Notes under the pieces: model-generated
Told to the model about the DNA's origin: nothing
Database searches by the model: none
The model's input: only the letters and a program-made list of their open reading frames with translations
DNA from: Endothia cerciana
Taxonomy: Eukaryota > Ascomycota > Sordariomycetes > Diaporthales > Cryphonectriaceae
Direction: 5' to 3'
DNA length: 64,000 nt
Assembly: GCA_026119935.1 (NCBI GenBank)
Contig: JALRMH010000059.1
Location: forward strand, 62,001-126,000
Position numbers and translations under genes: made by a program
Part shown: positions 21,365 to 33,600 of the stretch, one piece after another
Layout of the letters: each line of letters opens with the position of its first letter
How positions within the stretch are numbered: position 1 is the stretch's first letter

Positions 21365-23314
21365 ATGACAATTTTTGAGCACGGAGCTGGACTCATGGCC
21401 GAGATGTCCGGAGGCGCACTCTATCAGCGGCTGGCAGATGCCGACTCTATCCGGCTTCTCCGGCTCGTCAAGACAGGCGGGACCTCCCGGGTAACAGGGC
21501 AGCTTGCGACATTTTCACTGAGCCAGCCCGACTGCCCGTCCTTCACGGCAGTCTCGTACGCCTGGGGTACTGAATATGCCGAGGGGCACATCAGCGTCGG
21601 TGGCCATCCCGTTCGCGTACCGGAGAGTCTCGTGCCTTTCCTGCGCATGATCAGCTCGGGATCATGCGAGGACCTGAGCGACGAAGAAGACTGGTTCTGG
21701 ATCGACTCGATATGCATCAACCAGACTGACCTCGGGGAGCGCGCATCGCAGGTGCAGTTGATGGGTCAGCTCTATCGACAGGCAAGACGGACGCTGGTCT
21801 GGCTCGGCGAGCAGACTGACGAGACGGATCAGGCTATCGATTTCCTGTTGCTGCTCGGGCAGAGGCGGAAAGAGTTCCGTCATGCCGCCAAACAAGGCAG
21901 GAAGCAGATACCGGCAGACCTCGAAGACCACCCTGGCTGGAGATCTCTCGAGGGACTCTTACAGAATCCCTGGTGGCGACGGGTATGGACGCTACAGGAG
22001 TTCATCATCCCGCAGAGGTTGAGGTTTCACTGCGGACCCAAATCCCTATCCCGACAGGCCTTCCGACAGGGAGTGGACACGCTTGAGCTCTGTGGCAACT
22101 TTGAGACATATCTTCAGCCGCATGTGTGGGCTGCAGCATGGAACCGACGTCGTATCATTGATTGGTACCACTTCGACCACAGCCGTCCCAGGATGAGCTT
22201 GGTATCCCTTATGGCATTCTGCGGAGACTATGGAGTAACGGACCCTAGAGACAGGATCTGGGCCGTTCATGGTCTCGCAAGAGAGGAAGACAGGCAGATG
22301 ATCGGACATCCAACCTACAGCGACGACACGAGAACGCTTTACACCAGACTTGTAGAACGCTTCGTGGAGCGATATGGCTGTCTCGATATCATCTGCTATT
22401 CCCAGCTGTTCCGGAACAGAGATCCAGACTGGCCCTCCTGGGTTCCTGACTGGCGAGTTCCCGTACTGCAACCCCACGTCGTGCCGCTGATGGTCAGCCA
22501 GAGCGCGAATGAGCACCTAGCAAACTTTCGACCCGTAAACCAGACGCTGAAAAGAAAGAAGCGAGCCGCATACAGAGCAAGCGGAGAAGAGCCACCGAGG
22601 ATCAAGTCTTGGGGCTCGCCTGGACCTTTGGTTTGTCAAGGCATCATTATCGACCATATAGATGGGCTAGGACCCATTCAAGGCATGCCGGTCATGGTAG
22701 CCGAGTCCACATCTCCTATTAACACCAAGACTATCAACGCAGAAGAGAGGGAATCCATATTGCACAGCGTGACCCGAGCCCTCGTCCTCGATCGCATGGA
22801 CAAATTCTTGGAGCGTGCTGCACCCGTACACCAATACGCACGAGACTTCAAGCTACTTGCAGCAGCTTGTGACGAGCAAGGTGACCCCGACGGATCAGTA
22901 CCGCCTTGGTTCGCAGAATGGTGGCGGGTCAATGCAAATCCAGCTCTGCGCATCAGGGGCTTTTCCATCGGGGAGCTATGCGTTATGAATATCAACATCG
23001 ACACCAAGCGACCTATTCTGAAGACTTCAAAGAGCTTCTTCTCCAGGCTCAGGGGCACCATGAAGGCGAGAGGTCGCAGGCTCATGGTTACCACTTCAGG
23101 CTACGTCGGCATGGCTCGGAGGCGGGCACAGAAGGGAGATGCCATATGTGTACTGTTTGGCTGCAACGTCCCGGTTATTTTGCGCCAGAAAGAACAGCCT
23201 GATCCCGAGGACGAATCGGTCTTCGAGTTTATCGGAGAGTGTTATCTGGATGGGTTTATGGACGGCGAGGCTCTACTGACTGACAAGCCGACCGGGGATC
23301 TTGCAATAAGGTAA
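21365..23314 (+). CDS. HET-domain (heterokaryon incompatibility) protein
   Basis: HET domains (PF06985) occur in fungal non-self recognition proteins that trigger cell death on fusion of unlike strains; whether this one does is unknown. It is a single exon of 649 residues. The domain spans about 58-240: FTAVSYAWG, the core FWIDSICINQTDLGERA, MGQLYRQARRTLVWLGE, and NPWWRRVWTLQEFI. Later family landmarks are DPRDRIWAVHGLA and DWPSWVPDW, then GDAICVLFGCNVPVILR and FIGECYLDGFMDGEAL near the end. There is no fused NACHT, ankyrin or WD part. A second Met at residue 11 could be the start. The stop lies inside AGGTAAGC, a possible donor, so the true 3' end may include another exon. Codons are less G/C-biased than in the housekeeping genes. 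Confidence 0.9.
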   Translation: MTIFEHGAGLMAEMSGGALYQRLADADSIRLLRLVKTGGTSRVTGQLATFSLSQPDCPSFTAVSYAWGTEYAEGHISVGGHPVRVPESLVPFLRMISSGSCEDLSDEEDWFWIDSICINQTDLGERASQVQLMGQLYRQARRTLVWLGEQTDETDQAIDFLLLLGQRRKEFRHAAKQGRKQIPADLEDHPGWRSLEGLLQNPWWRRVWTLQEFIIPQRLRFHCGPKSLSRQAFRQGVDTLELCGNFETYLQPHVWAAAWNRRRIIDWYHFDHSRPRMSLVSLMAFCGDYGVTDPRDRIWAVHGLAREEDRQMIGHPTYSDDTRTLYTRLVERFVERYGCLDIICYSQLFRNRDPDWPSWVPDWRVPVLQPHVVPLMVSQSANEHLANFRPVNQTLKRKKRAAYRASGEEPPRIKSWGSPGPLVCQGIIIDHIDGLGPIQGMPVMVAESTSPINTKTINAEERESILHSVTRALVLDRMDKFLERAAPVHQYARDFKLLAAACDEQGDPDGSVPPWFAEWWRVNANPALRIRGFSIGELCVMNINIDTKRPILKTSKSFFSRLRGTMKARGRRLMVTTSGYVGMARRRAQKGDAICVLFGCNVPVILRQKEQPDPEDESVFEFIGECYLDGFMDGEALLTDKPTGDLAIR

Positions 23315-24572
23315 GCATGACCAGGTCGATTTCTGGCCCATCGATATATCCCACGAGCACAAGCGCACGCAAACAATCTTTGATCCAGATTGTAGCACGG
23401 AGGGCTAAAGAGTATCTGCAACGCAATATGGTTATCCATCCTTGGAAGAAGATCGTGGATGGGCATGTCGGTGAGAAATTCAGCGGCATGAAAATGCTTT
23501 GCGATAGGTTGGCCTGTCAGGTCCAGAGAGCAGCATTGGAGCTCGTCAAGGGGCCCCCCCCCCCTCCCACTCAATACCAAAATAGAAAAGATAAAAGAAG
23601 AAGAGCGCGCTCTGAACTACAGATCCCTATGCTATGCAGTCAAAGGACCAAAGGTCGACCTCGGATTTTTCAGGCTTGAGACGGTAGAAAGAAATACATG
23701 ATTACTGATTTCTGAGTGCGCTCTTTGTATTTAATTAGGGGTCGTGGTCGGCTATTCCGTGCCGTGACTAATGGAGTCGTAGCATCGTAGTACGGCATAT
23801 CTGCGGGAGGATGTTTTCCCTTGCCTCGCAGGATTATTAAGCTCGTGCGGACCCGCTTTATGAGGCTGGCCTGATTTTTTTTCTTCTTCGGTGCTGTTCT
23901 GGCCGCTATGGATCAGTATCGCATGTCACCCACTATGAGTGACATCACACAGAACACTCGCAGGGCAAGTATCTATCTTTCGCTTGACTACAACAGAACG
24001 GATTATTAAGATGCTGCTGCTCGAGACGGGCTTCCCTATCTCATCAGGAAGATCGCCGCCAGTAGAGGTCGGGCTCTGCATTTCGAAGCGACGGGGTGAC
24101 TTGGTGAGGACTGGACGGCGCGCTTTAGGGCGTGTTTGGAACCATTGATGCAGTCCTGGGTTCCTTGCATTACTGATCTCTCCAGAAATTTCCCGAAGAC
24201 ATGGACCTGGCCGATCGATTTGTGATCAGGTCACTATGGTATCAGTGGACCCTGACATGGACTCAGGTCGCGTACACGTCGAGTTGCATAACGTAAGCTT
24301 GTGAGTTGACCGCGAGACTGGGAGCGAGCATGGAGCTGTGGGGATAGATATGTCATTACCAAGCGGCTCCGGAGCAGAACCTCGTGAAAAGGATTTATGC
24401 TCTCGATATATAAATGGGAAGCCGGCTAGCGCTCACATCTCACTCCGTTTACAAGTGTAGGACACTCTAACCCCCCCCTCTCTACTTTCACCTTGGCTTA
24501 TCTGCTCGAACTGGTTTTCACTGCACATAACGCATCTATTTATTTACACTCCGATTAAACACACCTCTTACA
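23315..24572. other. Intergenic region between HET and OYE genes
   Basis: No gene is supported. A C11 run lies at 23554-23564. The 3' part contains the OYE promoter. Confidence 0.6.
24407..24415 (+). promoter_or_regulatory. TATA box of the OYE gene
   Basis: TATATAAAT, 158 bases before the OYE start, followed by a pyrimidine-rich leader (CCCCCCCTCTC at about 24471). A strong TATA is typical of inducible fungal genes. Confidence 0.6.
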
Positions 24573-25809
24573 ATGGCCGAAAACACCAAGCTCTTCAAGC
24601 CTCTGAAGGTGGGCTCGATTCAGCTCGACCACCGCGTTGTGATGGCGCCCTTGACCCGGTTCCGAGCCGACTTCGACCACGTCCCGACCGACGTGATGGC
24701 ACAATACTATGCTCAGAGGGCCGTCGTTCCTGGCACGTTGTTGATCTCTGAAGCGACCTACATCTCGGCGAAGGCTGGTGGCTACCCGACCATCCCGGGT
24801 CTCTGGACCGACTCTCAGCTCGCAGGATGGAAGAAGGTCACCGACGCCGTCCACGCCAAGGGTAGCAAGATGATCTGCCAGCTCTGGTTCTTGGGCCGGG
24901 CAGCTTTCCCCGACCCCGCTGCTTCCGGCGGCGCCATTCCGGACGAGGACTTCGACTACAAGAGTGACTTTGTGAGCGCAAGCGACGTGAAGATGTGGGA
25001 GGGGGGCCCCACACCACGACCTCTAACGGAGGAGGAGATCTGGGCCACAATCAACGACTACGCAACTGCGGCCAAGAATGCCGTTGAGAAGGGTGGATTT
25101 GACGGGGTCGAGATCCATGGCGCCCATGGGTACCTGATCGACCAGTTTACACAGGATACGTCGAACAAGCGTACCGACCAGTGGGGTGGCAGCATCGAGA
25201 ACCGGGCACGCTTCGCCCTTGAGGTCACCAAGGCCGTCGTCAAGGCCGTCGGCGCAGAGCGCACCGGCATCCGCCTTTCTCCCTGGGCGCAGTTCCAAGG
25301 CATGAGGATGGCAGACCCCATCCCTCAGTTCAGCTACCTCATCCACCAGCTGCGCGCGCTGGACCTGGCCTTCCTGCACCTTGTTGAGCCCAGAGTTTCT
25401 GGAAGTAAGTGATCACTTCCATATAGAGCCCTGTGATGGATAGCGTTTGACTAATATGTCCCCAGTTGTCGACCGCGACCCTGAGAACGAGAGCCTGGAC
25501 TTCGCTCTTCAGTCCTGGGGCCGTGAGAAGCCTGTCTTCATCGCTGGTGGTTTCACAACAGAGACTGCAATCGAGGCGGTGGAGAAGAAATACCACGACC
25601 ACGAGGTCGCCGTTGTCTTCGGTCGCCGCTATATCTCCACTCCTGACTTGGTCTACCGCGTCAAGAAGGGTATTCCCTTCAACGAGTATGACCGGTTCAC
25701 CTTCTACATCAACCAGAAGGAGGGCGGCGAGCGTGAGCCGGGATACATCGACTACCCTTACAGCGAGGAGTACATCAAGGAGTTCGGCAAGCCGGATGTT
25801 GCTGTTTAA
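24573..25809 (+). CDS. Old Yellow Enzyme family NADPH:flavin oxidoreductase
   Basis: This FMN ene-reductase reduces activated C=C bonds of unsaturated carbonyls. Exons 24573..25404 and 25466..25809 give 391 residues; the 61-base intron starts GTAAGT, has TTGACTAAT and ends CCCAG, and the codon A|TT is preserved. FMN and active-site signatures: APLTRFR (Thr28), CQLWFLGR (Gln103), EIHGAHGYLIDQF with the substrate pair His182/His185 and Tyr187, and TDQWGGSIENRARF. Exon 2 carries FIAGGF and VVFGRRYISTPDL, the FMN phosphate loops. His/His instead of the His/Asn of yeast OYE1 resembles plant OPR and several fungal members. The ergot-type and stress-type OYEs cannot be told apart here; no secondary-metabolite core gene is in the window. 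Confidence 0.93.
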
Positions 25810-26577
25810 ATTTACGGATTGGCATGATCGCAACTAGGTACTTTATGGAATAGAGCAGCGTTTATAGACACGATAGACATGTCCTTGACGAGAATTATAG
25901 CATCCTAAAAGTGAACTGGTTCCACCTCAGCTGAAGTATTGGTTCCCAAGATATAGATCTGGCATGGCCTTGTTAAAATTGCTCAGGCCTTATCTAGGAG
26001 TTCAGCCTACATTTGAAAATTTCGACTATCAGGGCTTCCTCGTTAGCTGGTCTCGCAGTGGATCTTGACGAGGTCCATGCATCACAGTCATACGCAGCGC
26101 AGAGCCGAGAGTCGAAGTTGTGCGTTGGCGAGTCCACGAGAAGACTTCGTAATCTGGTTCAAACATGTCTGCGCAATAGCTTTCACTGCAGTCAGTCCCA
26201 AGAATTCAGGTTGGTTAATTCCAAGTCACTCAGGATCACCAAACGAACAACTCCCGCTTCGATGCAAGTACATGATACTAACTCTTGCACAGTGAGAGTG
26301 CATATGGAGTATTCTACTTTTAGCAGATTTACAGGGAATTACAACGATACGGGACCCAATAAGGGCTATTACTTGAGAACGATGGTGCTGAGGCACACGA
26401 TCTCTGGGGCCAGAGTCTCTATCCGCTCGTCGAAATCATTTCATAAAGCTACTGTATTCTGTGTCACGCCCAGGTAGCGATTTGGGTACTTCCCTGTCAT
26501 CCTTGTTACCTAGCACACTATTGCCAATCGCTGACTTTGGCAACGGATCTGTAGCACAGCTCGTGAGCGGTGGAACG
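25810..26577. other. Convergent intergenic region
   Basis: The space between the OYE and vWA-Vint stop codons. Only short frames of no recognisable content are seen. Confidence 0.6.
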
Positions 26578-29135
26578 TTACTCGGCGTCATGGGCCTCAA
26601 AGCCACACACCAGTCCCGTCCCTTGGCACCTCTTCACGCCGCCTGCCACGTATCGTCCGTCCTTCGTGGATTCCAATGCGTCTATGCTGCGGACCACACG
26701 GTTGTAGTTGCCAAAGAAGTCATGAGCGCGGGCGTCAGAGCCAGTGAGCATCCCATGACCGAGCGTGACACCCCACAGTAGCGTTCTATCATGACCACCA
26801 CTCAGCAGGATGGCGTGAGAATCAACGTTCTCGTCTCTCTGCAGGAGGATGGAATAGATGCGTCCCGTATATCTGACCATCTGCTGAGGCCCAGATCGGC
26901 AAGGAAACACCCACTCGCGGCTCTCAGGGTTGGCATGCATCGAGTCTTGGAGGGCGACAGGATGCCAAGGCGTAACCAGGACGCCCTCCAGTTTGACCAT
27001 CCTTGCCTTGTTCACGTGAGTCACCAATACCGCGGCGACGTTTCTCGAGCCCGTTGGTGTAGCAACACTGACGTCCTTCCTGAGGTTCGAGATCCGCACC
27101 GGCGTCCCATTGGCCAGCATCACCCTCGTTTTTCCCGCAAAGCATGGGTTGTCCCACGAATTGTAACGTGACATGGACACACACGTCGAGTAGGCCTGAC
27201 CATTCGATGAGAACCTTCTCGCTCTCGAAGGCCACAAATCGCCACCATCCGCAGGGCGTGGCAACATACTCGCTCTCGGGCGCAGCAGATCTCCACCATC
27301 GGCAGGATCTCCGTTCCCGGCTGTCTGACGCACATTGTAAATAGCACAAACTGGAGGCAGGTTGCTCGGCGTCGGAACGGGCAGACTGTCGAAGGCTTGG
27401 TTGAGTTGGTCGCGGCACTTTCTGAACAGCGGCGAGTCTGTACCGTACTGCAGCGGACCGGGGTCCTTAAAGCTGTTGCACAGCTGGCGGGCGTGTGCGC
27501 CGTGCAGGCTGGGGAGATAGTGCTGGCCCCAGCGCCTGAAGTGCTCCGGAGAGAGGGCGAGGGAGACCTGTCCGAGGGGCTCGTCGCCGACGAGGTCCTG
27601 CATGAGCGAGGCACACCTTGTATTGTGAGGAAACTTGGCAGCAGGTATATTGGCGATCAGATTCCTGAGCTGGGCCTGCTTATCTCCCATAGGCGATCCC
27701 CGTCCGAGGTCCATGTCCGCCCGGTGTTCGCCGAAAGCATCGATGGGGAAAAGGGAGGCGAGAAAGGCGCAGAGCTGGTGCCGAGAGGCGTGGTAGGCAG
27801 CCTCCGCGTCGGATAGGGACGCTGTGGGGCTGAGGAGGCTGCGTGATGTGGTGCCTGTGTCTCGAGTTTCGGTCATCCGGTTGTACTCCAAGGTCGCATA
27901 AATGTAAGGAACGGGCTTCTCATCGTCTGTGACGCTATCATCCCAGCACAAGTGAATGTCTCGAGGCTGTCCGTAGTGAAGATTTCCCAGGGAAATTGTC
28001 AAATTGGAATGAAAGCCATCTAGGCGAGTAGCCTGTTGCTGGTCAACCGACGGTCCAGCTGTTTGTCCAAGGCCGATGTAGCTGGAGTAGTTCAGAGACA
28101 AGCTGGCATTGATGGCGAATGTCGACTGCAAGTTGGCGACGGCATGAACAAAGACAGTCCCAATCATTCCTGCATCGGGAATGAACGAGTAGTTACCCCG
28201 TCCAAGCTCCGCGATTGACTTCAGCAGGCCGGACCTCAGCTCGTAACCGAAGCCAAACGTATGAATCGAGGGCACAATGTTGCCCATCGCGCGCAATGCG
28301 GGCACGTACCCCTGAGCAGGGCACATATGGTTGGGCATGCCGTCGGTGAGAACCATCACCGCCGGGACGCGGCCAGTATTCTCTTCGTTCTGGAAGAGCC
28401 TGATGCCGTCTCTCAGACCGTGCCACAAATTGGTGCAGCTCTCTATGGTCATTTCTTCGATCTTGACCTCAGCTTCCTCCTTGTTGGCGGCAGTCATGGC
28501 GGTCAAGGGCTGAAGAATGTTTGCCGATCTTGAATATGTGATGATTGCCAAACGATCTCCATCATCCAAGGTCGACACTTTGAGTGTACAATATTAGTAA
28601 GGTCGGTCATGCAAGGCTAGGTATGTGCAAGGAATTGCCCAATAGTAAATCGCATCAGTTGAGATCGCTCTTCATGTGCAGAGACAATTCTTGAAGAGTA
28701 AAGTCTTGAGGCTGGAGGAAAAAGGGACGCGATCGGGTACAGAAATGGTACTCACTAATGGTTCGACAAGCATGTTTGACAAGATCGAGGACAGACAGTC
28801 CTGTGAGCTCTTTGGTCTCTCCCGGAATGGGCGCATCGGCGCCCATGCTGCCAGATACGTCGATCACCAAGGCGATGTCGCACGGGACATGGGAAAGCCT
28901 AGCATCTCGTGGGGCCTTGGGCGGCTCAACTCTGACAATCACACCACCGCTATCACCTAAAGGGTGGATGTTGACGACGGCCGTGGTTGACTCGCTCTGC
29001 GCCTCGGATCGCGAAGAGGTTGGCGCCGCATCATGGTCCTGCTGGGCCGTAAAGACGGGGACGATCACCTATGCCCAGCTTTGGTCAGCTTTTCGAATCA
29101 CTTAGCATACTTAGCCTTCGGAGTCTTCATACCAT
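26578..29135 (-). CDS. vWA-Vint protein (von Willebrand A plus Hint-like Vint domain)
   Basis: Exons complement(29133..29135), complement(28756..29068) and complement(26578..28577) give 771 residues. The first coding exon is just ATG followed by GTATGA; the next starts GTGATCGTC after CATAG. No other ATG precedes it in frame after a stop. Domains: vWA at about 64-250 with a perfect MIDAS, DVSGSMG (Asp71, Ser73, Ser75), and VLTDGMPNH; Vwaint region at about 340-560; then the Vint (Hint/intein-like) domain from Cys584 (NPCFAGKTRVML) with LVTPWHPVAL and an ILLSGGHDRTLLWG-type end. A linker repeats PADGGDL twice at about 531-552. The family is known in fungi and other eukaryotes, but its role and whether it self-cleaves are unknown. 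I see no signal peptide or U-box. Confidence 0.88.
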
Positions 29136-30593
29136 TGCGCCTGCTTGCTTCGTTTCTGCGTCAGGATCCTGTAATGATCCCTCTTCTGTGGACGTTGAGA
29201 TCTCATACCCATCGGGTCAGTGGTGAGAGAACAGGAACCTCCATGCCGATATTATATATCACTCTGGTCAAGTATTTGGCTTTAGTGTAGATGGGATTTA
29301 AAGAAAGGAGGTAGTTGCCTACCAACCACTGAGTGATTTCATCGTTGTCCCTTTGGCTGTTGTTTGAACAGAACGGCTGCCTGGCTGGTCTCCACCCTCA
29401 GAGCATCGCATTTTAATCTAGGCCAGGCAAGATTTCCGCCACCGAGACCAAAGACAGGTTGGTGGAGCTGGGTCCGACAACACTCTGCACAAAGAATTGA
29501 CGAGCTCAACGAAGACAACTGCCCACCACTGCTGCTCAAGGGACTAGAGCGGGGCACCAGCTCCGAACACTTGACCAGGTTACCTGGCTGCACTGTTCCC
29601 TTTTTGTGCTGCTTCAGTCTCGCTCTGCATACCGCTGCTTAACCTCTCCTTTTCAGCCAAAACTGGGTCTGTGAGCATCGCCATCCGGGACAGGCGGCAG
29701 CAGCAGCAGAAGCCATGATGATCACAAGGAGTTGACTCAGCTGAGCAGCTAGGCATCCCACGTGCATTCCTCTCACGGGTCTCCAAAATTTTTGAATAGT
29801 CCACGATAGAGACAAAAATCCCACATGTCTAGTATGAGACCTGATCATCTATGTCTTTGCAAAAGAATGAGAAGGAGATATGGTTACGACAGGGGCTTAG
29901 AAATTGAAGATGCAGCTCGTATTGGCTGCATGAACGTACAGTACCCTTGCACAGGTGCATGGGCATGGGAGGCCCGCACTAAAACCACTGCCACACACAG
30001 CCCCTTTCGTCAGGGTTGTGCTTCTCAGCGCTCACTTTGCTAGGATGCTCACAGCACAAGTGTAGGAATTACAAGATCCTATGAGCTATGAGAGACACCC
30101 CATATTATATAGATCGAATGGGAAACAAATTCTTCAGAATGAGGCAGCTGGATGTCGGAACTAGTGGCAAGGTAATGGGACCCTAACCCATGCCGTCAAT
30201 GGGATGAGGGCTCTGGGCACGGTATTTATGTACAGGTTCAAGCGCAGCTCTTCCACTTTTGTTTTCAAAGCCAGTCCAGTCTTGACTGTGACTACTCCAT
30301 ACATAGCCCTACTCCATTCGCAGCACCAGCAAGTTAGACCTGGATCTTCTTTTTCGGTATGTTATTTATGAGTAGAATGAGGCTGGACCCTGGTCTGGTA
30401 GAGCTGGGTAAGTGCCCTGGGAGGAGTGGTAGCCCTCTTCGTGAGTGGCTGTTACATTCAATTCGAATAAAAAGGCTTATTCTGTGAGGCCAGTGCCATG
30501 TCCATCCAACTATGTGGATGTGCAAATTGAACAATGGCACTGTGTGCTGTTTTCTGGCAGAAGGCCATGTATGTTAGTGTTTTCAGTGACCGC
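29136..30593. other. Upstream region of the vWA-Vint gene, start of the gene desert
   Basis: No gene is supported; only short frames on both strands. A TATATAT at about 29253 on the vWA-Vint side could be its TATA element. Confidence 0.5.
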
Positions 30594-30672
30594 TGCCTTC
30601 GGGTATGTGGGTAAGTTAAGAGAACCTGCACCAAGGATGACACGCACAATCAAAGAGAAGCTACCAATTTTT
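30594..30672 (+). ncRNA. U6 snRNA-like sequence with internal deletion (probable pseudogene)
   Basis: The 3' two-thirds reads as U6: CCTGC, then CCAAGGATGACACGC (U6 internal stem-loop side), CAATCAAAGAGAAG, and CTACCAATTTTT with a T5 Pol III terminator at 30668-30672. The 5' end has a UUCG-capped stem (TGCC-TTCG-GGTA, 30594-30605) like the U6 5' hairpin. Between them only about 20 bases remain; the ACAGAGA box and the GATTAGCATGG segment are missing. Without ACAGAGA it cannot serve as a normal spliceosomal U6, so a retroposed or deleted copy is most likely. Motif comparison is from memory of fungal U6. Confidence 0.7.
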
Positions 30673-33600
30673 CTTGACTTTCTTTTCAACTTCTACCCTC
30701 TCGAACTCGATAGAATTTATAATCTGAAAGTTTAACCACAGTCTAAGAACACTTGGGCAAATAGAGGAATCCTCGAAGTCTGCGAGAATTACCAAACTGA
30801 CAGCATGTAATGTCGACTTCAAAGAGCCACCACAACGGATCTCCAGAGGTTTGACGTCCCAGGGCAATAGGTATGCCTGGTTGTGATACGCACACGCACA
30901 CTAATGATATACCAAGCTCAAAACCTGTCGAGTAGCTGGTATACTATGCTAGAGGCCATTTTCTGGACGACGGTCCTGACCGTCCTCTATGAGTGTACAC
31001 CTCTGTATGATTCCTCCATCGAACAGAGTTTCTAGCTGCCGAAACAAGGAGACACAGGTACTGAAGAGAGCACCTCAGGAATGCATGCAAGATTTGTGTT
31101 CCTACAGCGTCTGACGAAAAGGATGCGTCCATCGATGCCTTTAGTTAGTTAATTTGAGAATTCGTAAGAGATCTCATGCTCATGAATTTCACTTGCTCAC
31201 AGATATTTGAACTCCACGAAGATCCTATGACATGTGGTACATGACAAGTTGTTTGCAGTTCCAGGGTGCAGGGTATGCAAGGCTGGACACAGCATAAACC
31301 TCGTTTCGGGGCTTGCATGTATTTGTCCAGCGTGTAGTGTAGTTTGACTTTCCAATCTCACCATCGTCCGTCTATCTTGCAGTGTTGTTGCTTTCTGTTT
31401 GCACATTCTTCCTACGGCGCAAGGCGGCCGGTCCCACCTTGAGTACTGGAGCACGGATATCCGCCCGGGCCCATGCGCCCTTGATGATCTCCCCGTTCTT
31501 CCTTCCAAAAATCACTTCCGCACTCCTACCTGGTAGGTCACGACGTATCGGGTCGGCATGGGTGATCAGTTCAGCTACAGGTTTGCGTAACGATTCCACG
31601 CCGCCGGCCATTCCCTTCTTGTCGACTCAGGAGGAGACGTCGTGTGCCAAGTTGTGTCCCTGCCGATGTTCGTGGTCAGAGTAAATAAATAACCCGGATT
31701 TGTCTGCGGCCATTGCCCGTGACAGTGAGGTTTATACCATATTAAGAAGAGGAGAACAAATCTCGAAGCGTTCTATAGAGAGGCTGGATTGCCTTTACCG
31801 AAGAAAGCGACCAAACCCTCCAGTGTAGCTGATGAGTAGCCTTTGTGGTTGCTGGTCACTGGAGTGGTAGCAATACCCGCCCGCTAACCTCAGGATACCC
31901 AGACAAACAAGGTGGACATGGCATAAGTGCCCTCGAGCGCATTCAGAGACCAAGCAGCCAAATGGCCCTAAAGGAACGTGGGCTTTCCGACCGATGTCTC
32001 TCTACATGGGGCATGCATACGTATGGTCTCTAGCATATCGCATAACCTCCAATAGCGTCACCGTGGTCAGTGCAGCCTCAACAGGAGGTCTCTATTTGCA
32101 GACGCTTGGACCTGTCAGACGAGATCTCGAGCAATCTTCGCTGGGCAGCCCGAGCTTGCACGATGGCGAGGCGCTTGGGGGGGAGGGGGGGCGTGGCCAC
32201 CGGGGGAGTTATTGGGGCACTTACGGATATATGATCGACCTCGCAGCGTTTGTGACGTTGCAGTCGCATCAGAGTGGCCAATAGGTTGAACGACAAGTCT
32301 TTCTTTTTCTTTATTCGAAGTGATTGTATCTGTACACGCCAGGGAGGCAGTGAGGGCGGGCGATGAAATCAATTGACGTCGTCAGGCCGCCGTATCGATA
32401 ACCCCACGAGCGCCGTGCATGTGCATTGAAGCGTGCATGCTGCATTGACGCCCTGCAGAGGGGCCGGGAAGGGTGTGCCGGTGCCTACAGCGTGGCTCTA
32501 ATCTGCGCGGTGTCGGTGATTTCCGCCGCGGGTGGGTGTCATCCTCCGCGCCACCAGCTATCAGATAGGATGCACTCCCTCCCAAGGCTATGATTATACA
32601 TGTGCTATACAGGGTTGGACGTCACAGTCTCGGCCTCGAGCGTTTGTGCGACGCGCCCCAGCATCGAGGGTTTCGCAGGGGTTTACGTGACTGGCCCTGG
32701 CACGAAGAAGGGGGGCCAATATCATCGCCACCTGCTGGCTTCAGAAGATTTATCGAATTTAATGTCCCTGGCCGACGGCTGCCGTTTTCCTGATGTGGGT
32801 GGTTCCACGATGGTGCCCTGTGATCTTCCAGGGAAACGAGTCATGAAGGGATACCAGCCACACCCGTTTCCCATCCTGGGTGCGGTATCCCTAAGTGTTG
32901 TTCTACCTCCTTTCTGGTCTCTTATTCGGGTTCGTGTGACGCCTTCATCTTCGCCGTTCATAGATGGGTCTGCCGCGCCATAGTGGGTTTCGCGGTGGAA
33001 ACACTGGAAACAGCAAGGCGTGCTAGAGAGGAGTACCAAGGATCCCATATGCCCCAGTCCGGAGGGGGGGCCCATCAGTCACGCCTGAAGAAAGTTGGAC
33101 GGCTCTCGAGGACACCTCGGGAGATGGATGGACCGACCTTGCATGGCCCAGCCTGCTGCAGGTGGCACTCAAGATGCTGCTACTGCAGGTCCCGAGTTGA
33201 CAGCTGCAGCAAGGGTCATCATCAGTCGCAGCAGAGATGTCATTTCTGACCCCTGAACCCAACCAACATAACCATCGATCCTCCAGCCTGAGCGATCTGC
33301 CTGGGCAGACGATCATCACAAACCCGACTGCAACCTCTTCAGGCGGGCAGAGGCAGCGCAGGTCTCCGGAACCTGGGCCGACAAAGAGGTCATGAGATGT
33401 CACGGTCGATTGCAATAATCACCCCATTGCCGGGACTCGTGACAGCTTGTGACAATCCCCCAACCACAGGAACTCGTGTCCGGATTGCCCCGTGGTCTAG
33501 GACTGCATGGCGGGGTCTCGGGACGAGCAGCCCTCCAGCCCGGCTTCTTGGTCCTGCGGCAAGTTTCCCATCTCGACCTGCCGTGAGTGCTCACACAGAT

